Positions 11,041 to 23,747 of a stretch of DNA of 64,000 nt are shown here, piece after piece (the first letter of the stretch is position 1; each line of letters begins with the position of its first letter). A model generated the notes under the pieces. The model searched no databases. It saw only the letters and a list, made by a program, of their open reading frames with translations, and was not told the origin of the DNA. Both the position numbers and the translations under genes were made by a program. The stretch is from Isoetes taiwanensis (taxonomy: Eukaryota; Streptophyta; Lycopodiopsida; Isoetales; Isoetaceae): contig JAJEKV010000063.1 in assembly GCA_021234155.1 (NCBI GenBank), forward strand, positions 838,947 through 902,946, written 5' to 3'.

Positions 11041-12661
11041 AGATTGTATCTAGGAAATGAGTATGTAACGTCAAATGATGTATGGCATGTCTTCAACATG
11101 TTTCAACGTGAACATGGACTCCAATTGGGAGATGTTGAAAGGAAAGATAGGCAAAATTGGAGGGTTGCTCAAAGGATAGCTTCACGAAAGGTTCAAGCTT
11201 GTTTGCAAAGATTAAGAGATCCAAGTACATCCAAACCAATGAGAACTTTAGGGACTGAAATAACTTGCATGTTGTTTCCCAATATATTGACGTATTTCTA
11301 TCACCACATTTGGACCTTCGGGCACATGTGAAAGCGGCTTCAACGGTCTCTTTTTTCTTTAGACACATTCTTTGACCAAGAACTTCATATCCCGTGAGAC
11401 ATTTCTTGATATTCAGCTCTCATGCCACTTCATAGTATTGCTAGTCAAGTACTTCAACAAAACATGCACATGTATGGTTGTCCCATTGCATTGTACAGGA
11501 TTAGATCGTTGTGAGAATTTTTTCTCTAAAGTGGGGGGCATGGTTAGGAATGAAAGGTCCTATATAGGGGCTGATTTGCTAGAAACATGTAATGCCTTGA
11601 ATAAGGTGGTTGAATTCCAAGCTCTAGGTGACTTATTATTCCATGCGGTACATATAAAACAAGAGAACATTTGGCAAGTGCTGGAAAGAAAGGTAGATAA
11701 TGCAGGAAATGAAATGAGAGCTGATCTATGTAATCTAAGTCAAGCAAGTATCAATGAAAAAATTGTGGATGCCTTAAAGGACAGTTTCAAGTATGCTCAA
11801 GCATTTTGTGCTCAAGCAGGCATTACATATGATATAGAAGGAGCAGAAACATGGTGGAAAACACCATGGAAACATGAAGATTACTTTCATTGTGACTACT
11901 TCAAGCAATTAGACACTACACAAATTGAAGATGAATCCGTTGTTGTTGAGATTGAAGAAGATGAGATTGAAGAAGATAATACAAGTATAAGAGACAATAG
12001 TGCGAATGAATCACATGATATTGTTGCCGAGATGGCGCTTAGGCACACATTTGAAGCCATGCTTGATGAGACTGAAACCTTACATTCTGAAATAGATAGA
12101 ACCATGAAAGTAGATGGTAAATTGGTGTGCAAGGCCACTTTAGTAAGCCAGCTTAATGGCAATCCTTGGTTGTCAAAAGATAGGTTGACAAAAGTTAAAC
12201 ATCATGCTGTCCTTGATGCAAATTCGAAGATAGTAAATGCAGCAGCTTTACTTGGAATAGGTTCTGATTGTGCAGCTTATTTTGAGAATGATGAGGAATT
12301 AACAAAAAGAATGCATGGTGGTGGAAAAGAGCAGCAAAAAAGCTTGGTTTGGTACTTGGGCCATGTGCTATCTATTATAAAGAAGATTGGAAGAGCGTGG
12401 AAGAAAAGTAGAGAAAGCATTGACCTTATTAATAGGCCCTCATACTTGGTGGAGTTGAATTTGGCCTGGTACAATGAACACAAGGAGGGAAGGAGGACAT
12501 GGTTTACCTATGACAACTTTGATAATCAAGTAATATCGCTTGATTCCATCATCTCATTGGCTTGTTTGATATATAAGCCTGAAAATGGTAGATACTCTCT
12601 TGATGAGAATGATAGAAGACAATTTAATGGCTTTCTAAATGATCAAATGAAAGGTGTCTAG
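11041..12661 (+). pseudogene. Transposon-like protein of unassigned family
   Basis: Two frames form one coding region. The first (11041 to about 11290) contains SRKVQACLQRLRDPSTSKP; a frameshift near 11290 moves the text to a frame reading LDLRAHVKAAS, and another shift leads into a 429-codon frame ending at 12661. The latter contains LDRCENFFSKVGGMVRNERS, LLETCNALNK, a highly acidic stretch (about 11920-12000), NGNPWLSKDRLTKVKHHAV and HGGGKEQQKSLVWYLGHVLS. The fixed CENFF...GG block and the acidic linker are reminiscent of multi-copy transposon proteins with no named domain, but I cannot assign a superfamily. No terminal repeats were found. The long intact 3' frame argues for a fairly recent insertion. 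Confidence 0.5.
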
Positions 12662-13019
12662 CCTCTAATTAAATATGCTTGTCTGTTTTATTGTGTTTGC
12701 ACATTGTAGTCTAATCATTTGTATTTATCTTTCTTGTATTTCAAGGAACGAAGGGAAGTAGAAGGTGTAATTGCCTAAAACTATCATATGTCAAGAACTA
12801 GCCAATGATGCCTTCTTTTTCTTTGCTTTAGACATTTGAAGGAATTGAAAATAATGCGTCAATTTTGTTATGGCAGAGATGCTTCAAATTTACATCCAAG
12901 ACTTCTGATCCTTTCGCATGCTTAAGACATTTTGTTATAAGCGGTAGCATCTTTGATCATAGCGATAGCATTTTGTTATCCGCGACATCTTTGATCATAA
13001 GCTTGATAGCATTTTGTTA

Positions 13020-13120
13020 TCACATATTGTAGATCTGTTAGATTTAGAAATATAGAATCAGGTTTGTGATCTATAACTCACATATTGTAGATCTGTTAGA
13101 TTTAGAAATGTAGAATCAGA
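13020..13120. repeat. 60-bp direct duplication
   Basis: The phrase cacatattgtagatctgtta with its following 20 bases occurs at about 13021 and again at about 13080. Confidence 0.6.
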
Positions 13121-13245
13121 GTTGTACATTTCGTATTAATAATCAAAGCACTGTTAATAATCAGAGCACTACAAAGACACATAACAGCATGTGAAGCAAG
13201 GAATAAAACTTTTACATTTTTTTATAGGTCAAATTGATATTGCAT

Positions 13246-13385
13246 CACCATATTACTGATCATCATATTACAGATCATCATATTACTGATCACCATATTA
13301 CTGATCATCATATTACATTACTGATCACCATATTGCAGATCATCATATTACAGATATTGCTGATCTACATATTGCTGATCATCAA
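13246..13385. repeat. Minisatellite, about 15-16-bp units
   Basis: Imperfect tandem units of the type catattactgatcat (variants acagatcat, gcagatcat) repeat about nine times. It is AT-rich and non-coding. Confidence 0.8.
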
Positions 13386-13712
13386 AAAGGTCTACAGATA
13401 AAAATTGTATCAGAAGCATTTGTATAAGAATGCTTAAGAAGCTTTAAAACAATCTGATACTATAGCCTATACTACTGCCGAAATCCTACTACTATTTAGG
13501 CTAAAACACATCCTAAAAAGCTTCAACTAGGCATCTTCAACTTCAAACTCAAGTCATGGCCATTTGATTTTATTTTCAGCTCCAAAAGGCGTTCCTCAAT
13601 CATGTGAGCACGATCTAGCCACTGCTGGACATCCTGAGAAACTCCAGCACCTTCTCTCTGCAAACGATCCATCTCCAACTTGGAGAACCTGGCCACAATC
13701 CGCTTTCAATTT

Positions 13713-14612
13713 TCAGTTTAATGTAACAATTGTTAATGCACTTCGGCACAAATTAGTGCTCGGGGCTTGCTCTACTGGAGCTTGACCAGATAGTGCTTCA
13801 GGTGGTGCTTCCTCACCTACAACAACTTCTTTTCTGCAATAACGTGGTAGTTTGATACCATGGAAAATGCACTAGTCTATATATAATGAAACTTGAATAA
13901 ATGTAGCTTACCTTTTTTAGGAACTGTATCAACTGTTGCTTCCTTGCCCCCATCATCTTCGGGACCTCTCGTATTATGTTCCACACCTGCATATGTTTTA
14001 ATATGAGTGCAATAAATATAAAGCTAAATTTTAAGATCGTGCTTAAAATTCGTTGCTCCAAATCAGATTCCTCTCTTCATTTTCAGCAACTCCGTCTTCA
14101 TCAAGATGCGACTTCTTTAACCGTTTGCCGTGTTGCTCTTTTGCTGCATATTTGCAATTAAATAACCAGAATTATTGAATGTAAAATTAAATAGAATGCT
14201 TACTTTTCAAAAGGCTTGTCATGGATCGAATTTGTGGACGTCTCCGCACTTGTAATTTCTAAGGAGATTCAATTTCGTCATCATTATTATGACTGCTTGT
14301 ACCTTTCATAGTTGCAGTCTCAGTATCTTCATCCTCCACGTTTGGTATAAAATTAAGGCAGTCGAGTTCTGAATACAATTCTATTGGCAACTCTTCCTTG
14401 CAAATATTACATTGCAAATTTTGCATGCACTTTTGAAAGCACCATAGGTGGAATTTGTGTCCACATTGGAGCTGCACATGCACAGCAAATTTATAATTAA
14501 ATGCCATGCCACAAACCACACATCCACTTGTTCCATCAATGACTATCCAATTCCCAGGACAAAGTGGTGGTAAGAAATGATGATCGCAAATATTGTAAAT
14601 TTTCCAGTTTGG
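13713..14612 (-). CDS. RING-like zinc-finger gene, multi-exon, possibly decayed
   Basis: Read on the minus strand, the frame from about 14612 gives ICDHHFLPPLCPGNW, then CVVC, then CGHKFHLWCFQKC and CNICKEE, a cysteine/histidine pattern that fits a RING-like or treble-clef double zinc site. After an in-frame TAG at about 14260 the frame stays open to a gtaag donor near 14205. Further exon-like blocks with plausible splice sites follow: KEQHGKRLKKSHLDEDG near 14100-14150, GPEDDGGKEATVDTVPKKG ending at a gtaagct donor near 13912, and a terminal exon containing VVVGEEAPPEAL that stops at 13713. The order and splice signals suggest a small nuclear or E3-ligase-like protein. The TAG suggests a relic unless an intron removes it. 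The start is unknown. Confidence 0.45.
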
Positions 14613-17600
14613 TATTCAAGTCATCACACTTTTCCTGCTTGAAACAGATCAAATAATATATAGAGCTAATACACAGTTCTACTTTCAAAAGCGGAATGCT
14701 GAATTTGATCCTAGGGATCTTAAGCAACTTTACCACCCGGCCTCTTGCATAGTAGCAGGACTGAACCCCATGTATTGGCATGAATTTTTTTTTTAAAATG
14801 TTATTCTCTGGAATAGGAGAATAAATTGGCTGAAAAGGGGTACCTGAGAGAGCTCCAAAAGTCTGGATTCAATTGGATATTCTGAAAGAGGTTCCAAAAC
14901 AAGTGCAATATCAAGATTTTTTTGGGGACACTAAAAATCTATTCTTAAATTGGCAGGGTCTCCCTCCACCATGCAATATATGTGGCTTTAGATTACATGG
15001 AGGAGGAGTATGCCAAGGTAGGTGGATGAAGCAATCAACTGAACCAATTGTTCCAGCATAAATAAAAAATATAGAACCTGCAAAAGAAAACAAAAATGTT
15101 GCTCCTTGGACACCAGCAAATAACAACATGAAAAATAAAAATGGCAGTGCTTACAGGAAAGCTCGAAAACAGAAGGCTAGGGAATTGAATAAAAAGCTGG
15201 AGGAAGGGCAGAAGGAAAGGAACATCATGAAAAAAGAATGGAAGAGAAAACAAGAACATGAAAAAACTAATGGCCAAATTAAGGTGTTGGTGAATTCTGT
15301 TGGCCAGGGAGTGGATAACTCCAAGGAACCTGTAAGTCCACATAGCCAGGTGTTGGAATTATCCAACGTCCCTATAAGCCCAAAGGAACAAGAGACTAAT
15401 GAGCTTAAAGGAAAACAAATAATTCAGGAGATATCTATGGTTGAAACTCCAGCTCATCTCTTAAAGAAGAACTCACTGATAATTAATGAGCACAGTGATC
15501 CCCCAATTAATGAATATCCAGAGTCTTCAGATTCGGATTTGTCTATTGGATGCACGAGATTGATCAGAGGAGAGACTTCCAATAAATTATCCCCCTCAAC
15601 AACCAGTAAGCTAGTTTTCTCCACAAATGAGGAGGTAAGGGAACCAAAAAAGGAAATGCATGATATCTTATTGGAATTGATGAAGAAGGTAGAAAATCTT
15701 GCTGAACATTAGCAGGCTCAAGTAAGTAGCTGGCCAAGAGGAGTTTGTCCCTGAGACCCCTGCAGAACTCATCAATACTATACCAAAGGAGAAAATGAAA
15801 TTCAAGTTTTTCACCAGGTCTCATATGGAAGAAGAAATTTCAATAAGGGGTAATGAAGATCTAAGGATTGCTAAAGGGGTACAATTGCAGCAGAATCCTA
15901 TAAGCCCTAATGGCCTGGGAATTGACAAGTGCAATAGATCAATAAGTCCAAAAGGCCAGGATATGCTCACCTTAGAGGGGATTAAGGTGCTGGACAGAAA
16001 TACAGCAATTATTATTCTAGATATTCCTCTAGCCTTGAATAAGAATTTGCCTGGGACATGGGAACCTATAGTTTCTAGAATCAAATAGAAATTCACCAAG
16101 TACCCATCTACTTTATCTCTAGCAGGTAGGGTGGAGATTGCAAATGCAGTATTTAGTAGTACACATGTACACTTCTCTTCAGCCATTGTAGGGGACAAAG
16201 CCTCGTACAGTAAGATTGAGGCAGCAGTGAGGAAGTTTATATGGCAGGGAGCACACAAAGTAGCATGGTCAGACTTAATTAAGGATAAGAAAGAAGGGGG
16301 CCTTGGGTGGTGTAAGGATCTATTTATTCAAGCACAAGCCTTGGCAGCTAAAATGATTTGGAGAGCTTTATATAGTCCAAAGCCATCTCCAGCACTCAAC
16401 TTAATTAAATATTGGATTGGAAAATCTCAAATAGTTGCCAATCCCATTTTGAAGCATGAACTCCCAGACTCAGCTTTCTTCAAGATTAAACCAGGCTCAG
16501 GGACATCCAAAACCATGAGGATAGAACCCTGGAATGAAGTGAGTTTGTGCTATTAGCCACCTGAAATTGATGCTAGATGTAAGGAAATTCATTTCTTTTG
16601 GTATCTAGAAATGTCTTCTGAAGATATAGGATGCATAGCTACACCCTCAGAAATATATGCAATGGCATGAGGCAGGGCTTAGAAAGTTTGATGATCTAAG
16701 AGTCGACAATAGGTGGAAAACTTGGGAAGAAGTGGCAGAGATTAGTAAAGGGTCACACGTTGATAGGGATATATGGAGAAGGTGACCACATAGGATGATC
16801 TCAGTGCTAACTCAAACCAATGGACTTTGAATGGGAAGGAAATATATTCTGTTAAGGAAATATATAAAACTCTCATAGTACATAAGCCATCTCAAGCAAA
16901 TTCTCTTTGGCAATGTGATAAAGAAAGGTTGGCTAAAGCTAATGCCAAGAGTTGGAAAATTTATACTGCTAGCAAATTGAAAACCTTTAGATGGTTAGTG
17001 CTGCATTGAGAAAAGCTAAATATGACAGCTCGGTATCACCATTATGTCCACTTGATTGTGGTGAGAGGGAAACTTTAAATCATATTTTCACATGTCACTA
17101 GGTAGCTGAATTTTGGAGCTGGATTGCACAGATAAATTTAGGATCAATTACTGAAAGTAACATGTTAAGGTTCCTGGATGCTGGCAGTAAAATTCAGAAT
17201 ACCACTAGAATTATATGTTGTTGGGTATTGTGGAAGCATAGGAACAGGATTCAAATAGAATTAAAGAATCCTTCCCTCCATTGGATAAAGAAAAACTTTC
17301 TTGGTATATTAACAGATTTTGATGTGGCTCATAAATTGTCAAAGGGGCAAAAATATGACAGAACATGGGATAGGTTTGGAAACTTTCAAGGTGTTTTTTA
17401 CTTTTATGTTACAAATTTAAATGTGTGTGATGATGTTCTACAAAGGAGAGATGAGGAGACTCAATAGGACTGGAGGTGTTGATAGCATGATGGGTTGTGC
17501 TGAATATGAAGATGAGGAATTCTCCCAATTATCTAAACCTGAACAGGAGGATACTTTCAAACAATTGAGGCGTGAAATGGTACATGCCAAAGCAATCAAG

Positions 17601-17723
17601 AGGGTGCTCAAGAATAAAGAACTGTGGAGATTCAATAACCTGAAGCCTTATTTTGAAAATCTATTTCATAAATGGCAACAAAAGAGGCAAGCTCATGTGC
17701 TGATGCTGCTGGATTTCACAAAT

Positions 17724-17843
17724 TACACTCCTGAGGATCTGGACATGCTGCTCAGGATGTTTATGAAGCGAGGGATTCCAAATTACACTCCTGAGGATCT
17801 AGACATGCTGCTCAGGATGTTTAGGAAGCGAGGGATTCCAAAT
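17724..17843 (+). repeat. 60-bp in-frame tandem duplication
   Basis: The codons for NYTPEDLDMLLRMF and KRGIP are duplicated head to tail inside the last LINE frame (17724-17783 and 17784-17843) with two or so differences, preserving the frame. Confidence 0.9.
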
Positions 17844-17937
17844 ATCACCTTACAAGATATCCTTGATGTCGCATGAGGAGCAGAATCAGGAAAGACAGGA
17901 AACAGGATGTGGTTTCTGGCAAACTTTTTCTTTAATT

Positions 17938-18120
17938 CGGATATATCTCTGAGATATTTTTAAACTTGATTGAAATTTTGGGTCGCAGGTGTTATAGTAA
18001 TAATACAGATATATCTCTGAGATATTTTTAAACTTGCTGAAATTTTGGGTCGCAGGTGTTATAGTAATAATACGGATATATCTCTGAGATATTTTTAAAA
18101 CTTGACTTAAATTTTGGGTT
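17938..18120. repeat. 68-bp tandem repeat, nearly three units
   Basis: Units begin with gatatatctctgagatattt at 17940, 18008 and 18075 and contain ttttgggtcgcaggtgttat. They lie in the 3' UTR of the LINE remnant. Confidence 0.9.
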
Positions 18121-18235
18121 ATGGGTGCCTAGTCCATGATTGGATGGTCGTCATCAAAAGGCCAAAACTCTGTTATAATAGACAGAGCTAATTATGTATC
18201 TTTGTTAAATGCAATATAAAAAAAACTGGCTTAAA

Positions 18236-21069
18236 CTAGATAAACCTAGCACAAACATCAGCATTGGTCAATCCCTCCGCTGTCTTATCTGGCCATACAA
18301 GGACTTTTCAATCCAGGATGGTACCATAAATCCAAGGAAAACAGTTAACTACTAGTACTATTCATACTACAATCACCAAGACTTGAAGCTGAAATATCAT
18401 AAACATCCAAATGGACCAAGTTTCTCAAGCCCAATAAAAACAATAGGACAGTAAACCATTGATGTACAAGAATAAGTTACATGAGTGTAACTAGTACACC
18501 ATGCCGTGCCAAATAAGAACCCTGTTTTTACGCTCAAAAAAAGCGGCCGATATTTCATTCCCATTAGAACATTTGTTCAGCGTGAGAGTTAGACATGGAA
18601 AAACACTGATCTAAAGAACACGCAGTACAACTGCTAATAAGATATTTCCTTACATATATATCATGAATAGTACTTCAGTAGGAAACTTAGAAAATTTATA
18701 GCACTACTAGAGGTGCTTTTCAATCAGTTACAGCAAGATCAAGCGTTCACCAAATATTCATTTATGACGCTTGAACATTAATGAGGTACAACCAAAAGAA
18801 AGGGGGTAAACCTCATGTATGCGTAAGATAATTTTGGACAGCCAGCATTCTATGTCAAGGCTAGGCTTTCTAGCCATCATGGCAATCCTAGGAAAGAGTA
18901 TCAGATCACAAACATTTATAACAACCATAAAGGGTACCATTTTGATGTAATCATTTAAACAGCTTCAGATGTGCCAAGCTCCAGTCCCCATTTGCATGCC
19001 AACTCCTAAGAACTCCTAATACACTGGACAAAAGGAAAACATTAAGAGGAGAAGCCCGTACCTGCAGCCAATCAATACATCATTAGCCTGATAAGGGTAA
19101 AGATGCAAGGGCTAAAAGGTACCTTAGGCTTCTCGGTTATCAACCGATCACCTAATGTAGTCCTTTTGCCCAAAGATCAAAAATATCTTAGAATCTATTG
19201 ACATAAATCTTGACAAATAAGAGAGCATAATCCATATATTATAGGAGGGCATGGGAAAGGACCATCAGATATCTTATAAGGAACAATGCAGGCGGGAAAC
19301 CAAGCAAGCTAGCAAACATTGCGATCAGAGAATCAGCGAAAGCCCACATAATCGAAGGCAACAGGTGGTTCAGGGATGTAGCAATGTGGACGAGGAAATT
19401 GGGGATGAACTTGAGCGATCTCATCAAAAACGTTCAGCTCAAAGCTGATTGATAACGACGCGCCCGTGCACGGCCATGAAGCCGATCCAAAGCTGGGTGC
19501 CGGTATTAATAGAGAAAAGTCAAGCCTTCAGAAAAGGCTACATTGTAAATCAGCATGATGTGCTAGTAGCACCCGTAAGGGAGCTCGCCAATGCTACATA
19601 AGTCCACGGGCCTCAGGGTACAAGGGACAATAATGTATCTATCTATCTATCTATCTATCTAATATAGACAAATCCCGAGAGAATGTATTACAGTTCAGAG
19701 GCAGATTCTGCCATAAGCTAAATATAAGCAATTAACAGGAAAAGAGGAATCAAGTTATAGGAATCAATCTTATAGATTCATCCTATGTTCAATGAATTAG
19801 CTATAGCTTTACAATACCGATTGTCAAAATCATCCTGCAGTAATTAGCACAGACGCATCAAAGTGCTGCTAGCGATTTTTTTTAACAAGTGCATGCTTAA
19901 GCAAATCCAGTACAAGCGTACCCATAATGTCATACCTGAATATAAGAAAATGCATTGCATTACCTGGTTATTTGTGGAGTTAGATCCATAGTCTTCTTCT
20001 TGCCTTTGAGTGATATGAACAGGAGCAGCTTGAGAAACTTCCCCTTAGCATTGTCTAGATTTCCAGCATGGTGTATGCCATCCATAAGCAAATATAAGTA
20101 GGACCGACCACCAGCGGTGGGACAATCACGACCATCCTAGCTCCACAATTTCCTGAGGTAAGCTCCATCATTTGAGGCGAAGAATCCACATGCAAATGGA
20201 TACACATTTGCCTTATTTTTTTACAAACAGAGGAATCCAGAAAGCAGATATATGGATCTATATCATGAATAGATAAAGCCCGAACATAGTCTTCTTCTTG
20301 CCTTTGCCCTCTGACATGACATTGTCTAGGTCAAGCATAAAATATAACCTCATCAGTATGAAGATTAACCCTGAAGCCACTGCTTATAGCATGTTGTTCC
20401 AGCCAAAAACGAGGCCGGATTTGCAGAATACGAAAAAGCCCCTTATGAAAAATATTCAAGGCAAAATCCGAAATCAAATATGCTCTGTAAGATATATTCT
20501 TGGGAAGAGATCACATAAAGCCAGCGGAATATCCCCTTAGCCTTCCCATCAAAATTTCGAAGGCCACTTAGGTATAACCATAATGCACAGTAAATGAATC
20601 CCTGTGAAAATAGCCATACATATCGATGTGGAAATATTCATTTAAAAAAAACCCATGGTTTCTCTATGCATACACATATATATTATGCCCATATCATGAC
20701 AATGGATTTGCCACATAAGCAAATTGATGCCCAACAGAACTCATATGTGCTCAATTGCACAAAAATTTCCAAGTCTAATTGCCCAGGAGGAATAGTCAAC
20801 GCAAAGGTTTACACCCTCATGGGTGCTATTCATTTATACTCTGCAAAGGTTTACTCCCTCATGGGTGCTATTCATTTATACTCTTGTAATATCCGTAAGG
20901 TGCACAGTTAAATTAATCTAATCGTGCAAGCTTTATATAAAAAAAAAAAAAAAAAAAAAGAGAGAGATTAGTGTACTTAACCTTGTTATTTCAGCCTCTA
21001 AATTTGTTCGAATCTGCCTCTTGTTTTTTCTTCAGTATGATTAAGAGGAAGAGACCTAATGCATACTCT
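18236..21069. other. Intergenic with simple repeats, no gene recognised
   Basis: Holds a TATC microsatellite at about 19637-19661, a 42-bp tandem duplication at about 20802-20884 (caaaggttta...catgggtgctattcattt), and an A-run followed by AG repeats at about 20938-20967. Two short copies of tagtcttcttcttgccttt lie near 19989 and 20287. No coding region can be supported. Confidence 0.5.
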
Positions 21070-22050
21070 TCACAGTTTTTTGCTTCAAGGCTACATCTTT
21101 GTCTGGACAAAGCTCTCGCAACTCTTCTAAAACTTTCTTGATTTTCTTGATGTCTAATGAAATTGATGCAGCTACAAGATCATACCCTTGCAAAATTCCA
21201 TTGATGGAGACCGTTTCAGTTTCCTTCTCCTTAAATTCTTGCTCTAATGCAACAAGTGCAACACTAAATCTTTCGACTCTGCCTCTAGGATTGAAATAGC
21301 AAGAGCAATGTTCTTTAAATTCACCTCTTCCACATCAGATTTTTTCTGGATATTTCTTTGGGACAACTACATTCTATTTCATGTAAATCTTGCTCAATTA
21401 ATTATGACTTTTGCAGGATGGGCAAGTGCCTTAGGAATGTGCTGCCATGCAAAAGCTCTAGCAAACATTGTCCTAGCTTCCTTATTTCTTAACCCTTTTT
21501 GATAAATCTCATGCATCAGGTCATGCAAATCATCTGCAAACTCTGGCCTTACCTAGTGGAGCTTTATCTTATTGTCTTTCACCTCCCAATTCCAGACACT
21601 AAGGAAATCATGTGTCGGGCAGTCAGCCCAAGTTAGGGTTTCTGGATCTCTGCATTCAATTGGAAGTTTCTTGTAAACATGGAATTCCTCTACGGTGCTT
21701 GCAAACCTCATCTTTACCTAGCAAATGAAGCACACATTAAAAAAAGGATGAGACGAATCAAATCGAAGGGAAAAAATGAGAGCAACACATACCTTCTCCT
21801 TCTCCGACATCCAAAGATTTGTTTCAGAAATGCAACTAGGGTTTGAATTCATGGGGATCATGGCCATTGGGTGAATCATTTCAAAGTACCTTCGATTATG
21901 ACCATCTACGAAATTATCTAGGGTAGCAGCAGAGGTAGCTGCGCCTCTGCTACAACAAAAACATGAAGGGAATGACGAGGGAAAATCTTTTGAAAGTGTA
22001 TAGCTATTTAGCGTGTTCTGCTGAAAAATTCTACAAAATTGAACTTCCAA
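21070..22050 (-). pseudogene. Unknown minus-strand gene relic with an intron
   Basis: The minus strand reads DNFVDGHNRRYFEMIHPMA and SNPSCISETNLWMSEKEKV, then a plausible intron (gtatgtgttgc to ttgctag, about 21720-21791), then KMRFASTVEEFHVYKKLP, SVWNWEVKDNKIKL, a TAG, RPEFADDLHDLMHEIYQKG and, after frame changes, QEFKEKETETVSINGILQGY and KVLEELRELCPDKDVALK. The blocks look like real protein, with amphipathic charged helices, but I do not recognise the family. Stops and shifts suggest a decayed copy. Confidence 0.4.
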
Positions 22051-22173
22051 TTCCAGCAGAATAAAGTAGTAAAAGCGAGTCTACTCATCTGAAATATACT
22101 ACCTTCCAGGTTGTTGCCTGCAAGGGAACATCAAACATATCTTTATTTTTTTAGTACTTACCTCCTCCCCTTT

Positions 22174-23695
22174 TTTTTTTTTATAATTATGAACATGACA
22201 TAGAATTGTCAAAAAGGCATATATTTTACTAGAGGGTCATGCCTGTGTTACCTTAGAAACATCACGGTTATCATATGTAGTTCTCCATTTTATCTTGAAT
22301 ACCTTGAATATCCGTGCAGTACATGCATGGGTGCCATATTGTGGCTTTTTCCTTACACTGATTTGTATCAAAGCTTTTGTGCCCTAAATATTACTTTATT
22401 TTTTATGACCTAACACTGTTGTGACCTATACAGCCGCATTCTATCTGATGTGCCTCCATTCTTGCCATCGCCTCCGCTACAAAAGCATTTGTCCTGCATT
22501 TGGAGTACTCAAATACTCAATAGATGAGAACATGGCTGGTTGCAAAAGGCTTTACTGCTTCGGTTGTCATACGATGCCGATTTCTAAATAGGAAAACCCC
22601 AATGACCAAATGCTCTACAAAATTGTTGACGGAGTGTGCAAACGTCCAGCATAACAAGAAGACAAATACTGGATATGGAACAGTCAAGGGATAATCCCTT
22701 CAAGACAATCAGTTCGAAATGACAACTATGAATATCGGTACTTTTTTGTAACATTTAAATGAGCTTGGCGGTCTCGCACAATATCCGGTTGATCTAGACA
22801 CTTTACAATAATGGTGATAGCATTTTGCTTTACGATTTGGTTGTCTTCTCTTGAATGCTAAATGGCTCTCATCCGGATCATGACCGATAACTACGAATCG
22901 ATCTTTTGCAAGATCTTAAACGTATTCAAATCAATTCTTGTGTTGCATTTTCATTTCTTGCTTTTACTAACCAAGGACAAAGGGTTACAAAGGGTGATCG
23001 GCCATAAGCCGAGGGGACCCAATGTACCTTTTGGCCCTTGCTATGTTACCATTTTCATGCTAACATAGTATTGTTTGGCTGCAGGTACGGATCCCCTCCT
23101 CCCTTTGTGATTCCTTTGTTCTGTTTATGTTGGTATTTGGTTGCAAGTGGATATGGAGCACTCAAGAAACTGTTGCAAAAAGTCTCATCATGACAGGAAG
23201 CTATTTTTCCCTCTGCCCGATAGGAAGTTATTCTTCCTTTTGTATGGTAAATGCTGTTATCATTTATGACATTTATGCCCATGTACTCGCTCTGCTGTAG
23301 CTTAAGTGAATTGAATCAATGAGTAGTCTGAATGAGCAGAGGCATATAGCTGGAGCAGTACAAATAGTAAATTTGACCATTGGGTTAATATTACAATAGC
23401 TTCTAAAGGTTATAGATACAAGGGATACTTGAAATTGTTATGGAAGACATAGATGTCTTATTTCTTGGTAATCCGACAGTTAAACAATGTGTATTGGCTA
23501 CAGTTTGAAGTATTGATTTTTCTCGTATTTGCAAGATTACAAAGTTTGATTCTCAAATATTATATAGGATAACAGGCTAAAGGAACACAAGTACTAAATT
23601 TGAATCCGTTCAAATTTTTGGATTGATAATACAGTGGAAGGATTGATTGAAGCTGATGCTGACCTAGGATACTAGGTTGGGCCGGGGTTTTTTTA
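22174..23695. repeat. Large direct repeat, copy 1
   Basis: Matches 24773-26455 at very high identity in the same orientation, from tataattatgaacatgacat through the end at gatactaggttgggccggg. Copy 1 lacks about 150 bp present in copy 2 at about 25964-26112; the break sits on the shared triplet gct. Confidence 0.95.
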
Positions 23696-23747
23696 GACAC
23701 TTCAATTCTCTGGTTTAACTGGAGTTGCTTGTGTCCTTCAGTCTAAA

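Larger units (their letters stand above)
14690..18230 (+). mobile_element. Internally deleted L1-type LINE
   Basis: ORF1 remnants begin near 14694 (AEFDPRDLKQLYHP, as in plant L1 ORF1 proteins), followed by a partial zinc knuckle (PPCNICGF) and a 194-codon lysine-rich tail at 15128-15712. The endonuclease and the RT catalytic core are missing. From about 16000 the C-terminal part of plant L1 ORF2 follows: LSLAGRVEIANAVFSSTHVH, RKFIWQGAHKVAW, KKEGGLGW, then the zf-RVT-like region (WTLNGKEIYSVKEIYK; CPLDCGERETLNHIF) and a terminal 151-codon frame at 17421-17876. Several stops and frameshifts interrupt it. The 3' UTR carries a 68-bp tandem repeat and ends near an A-run at about 18222. Confidence 0.75.
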
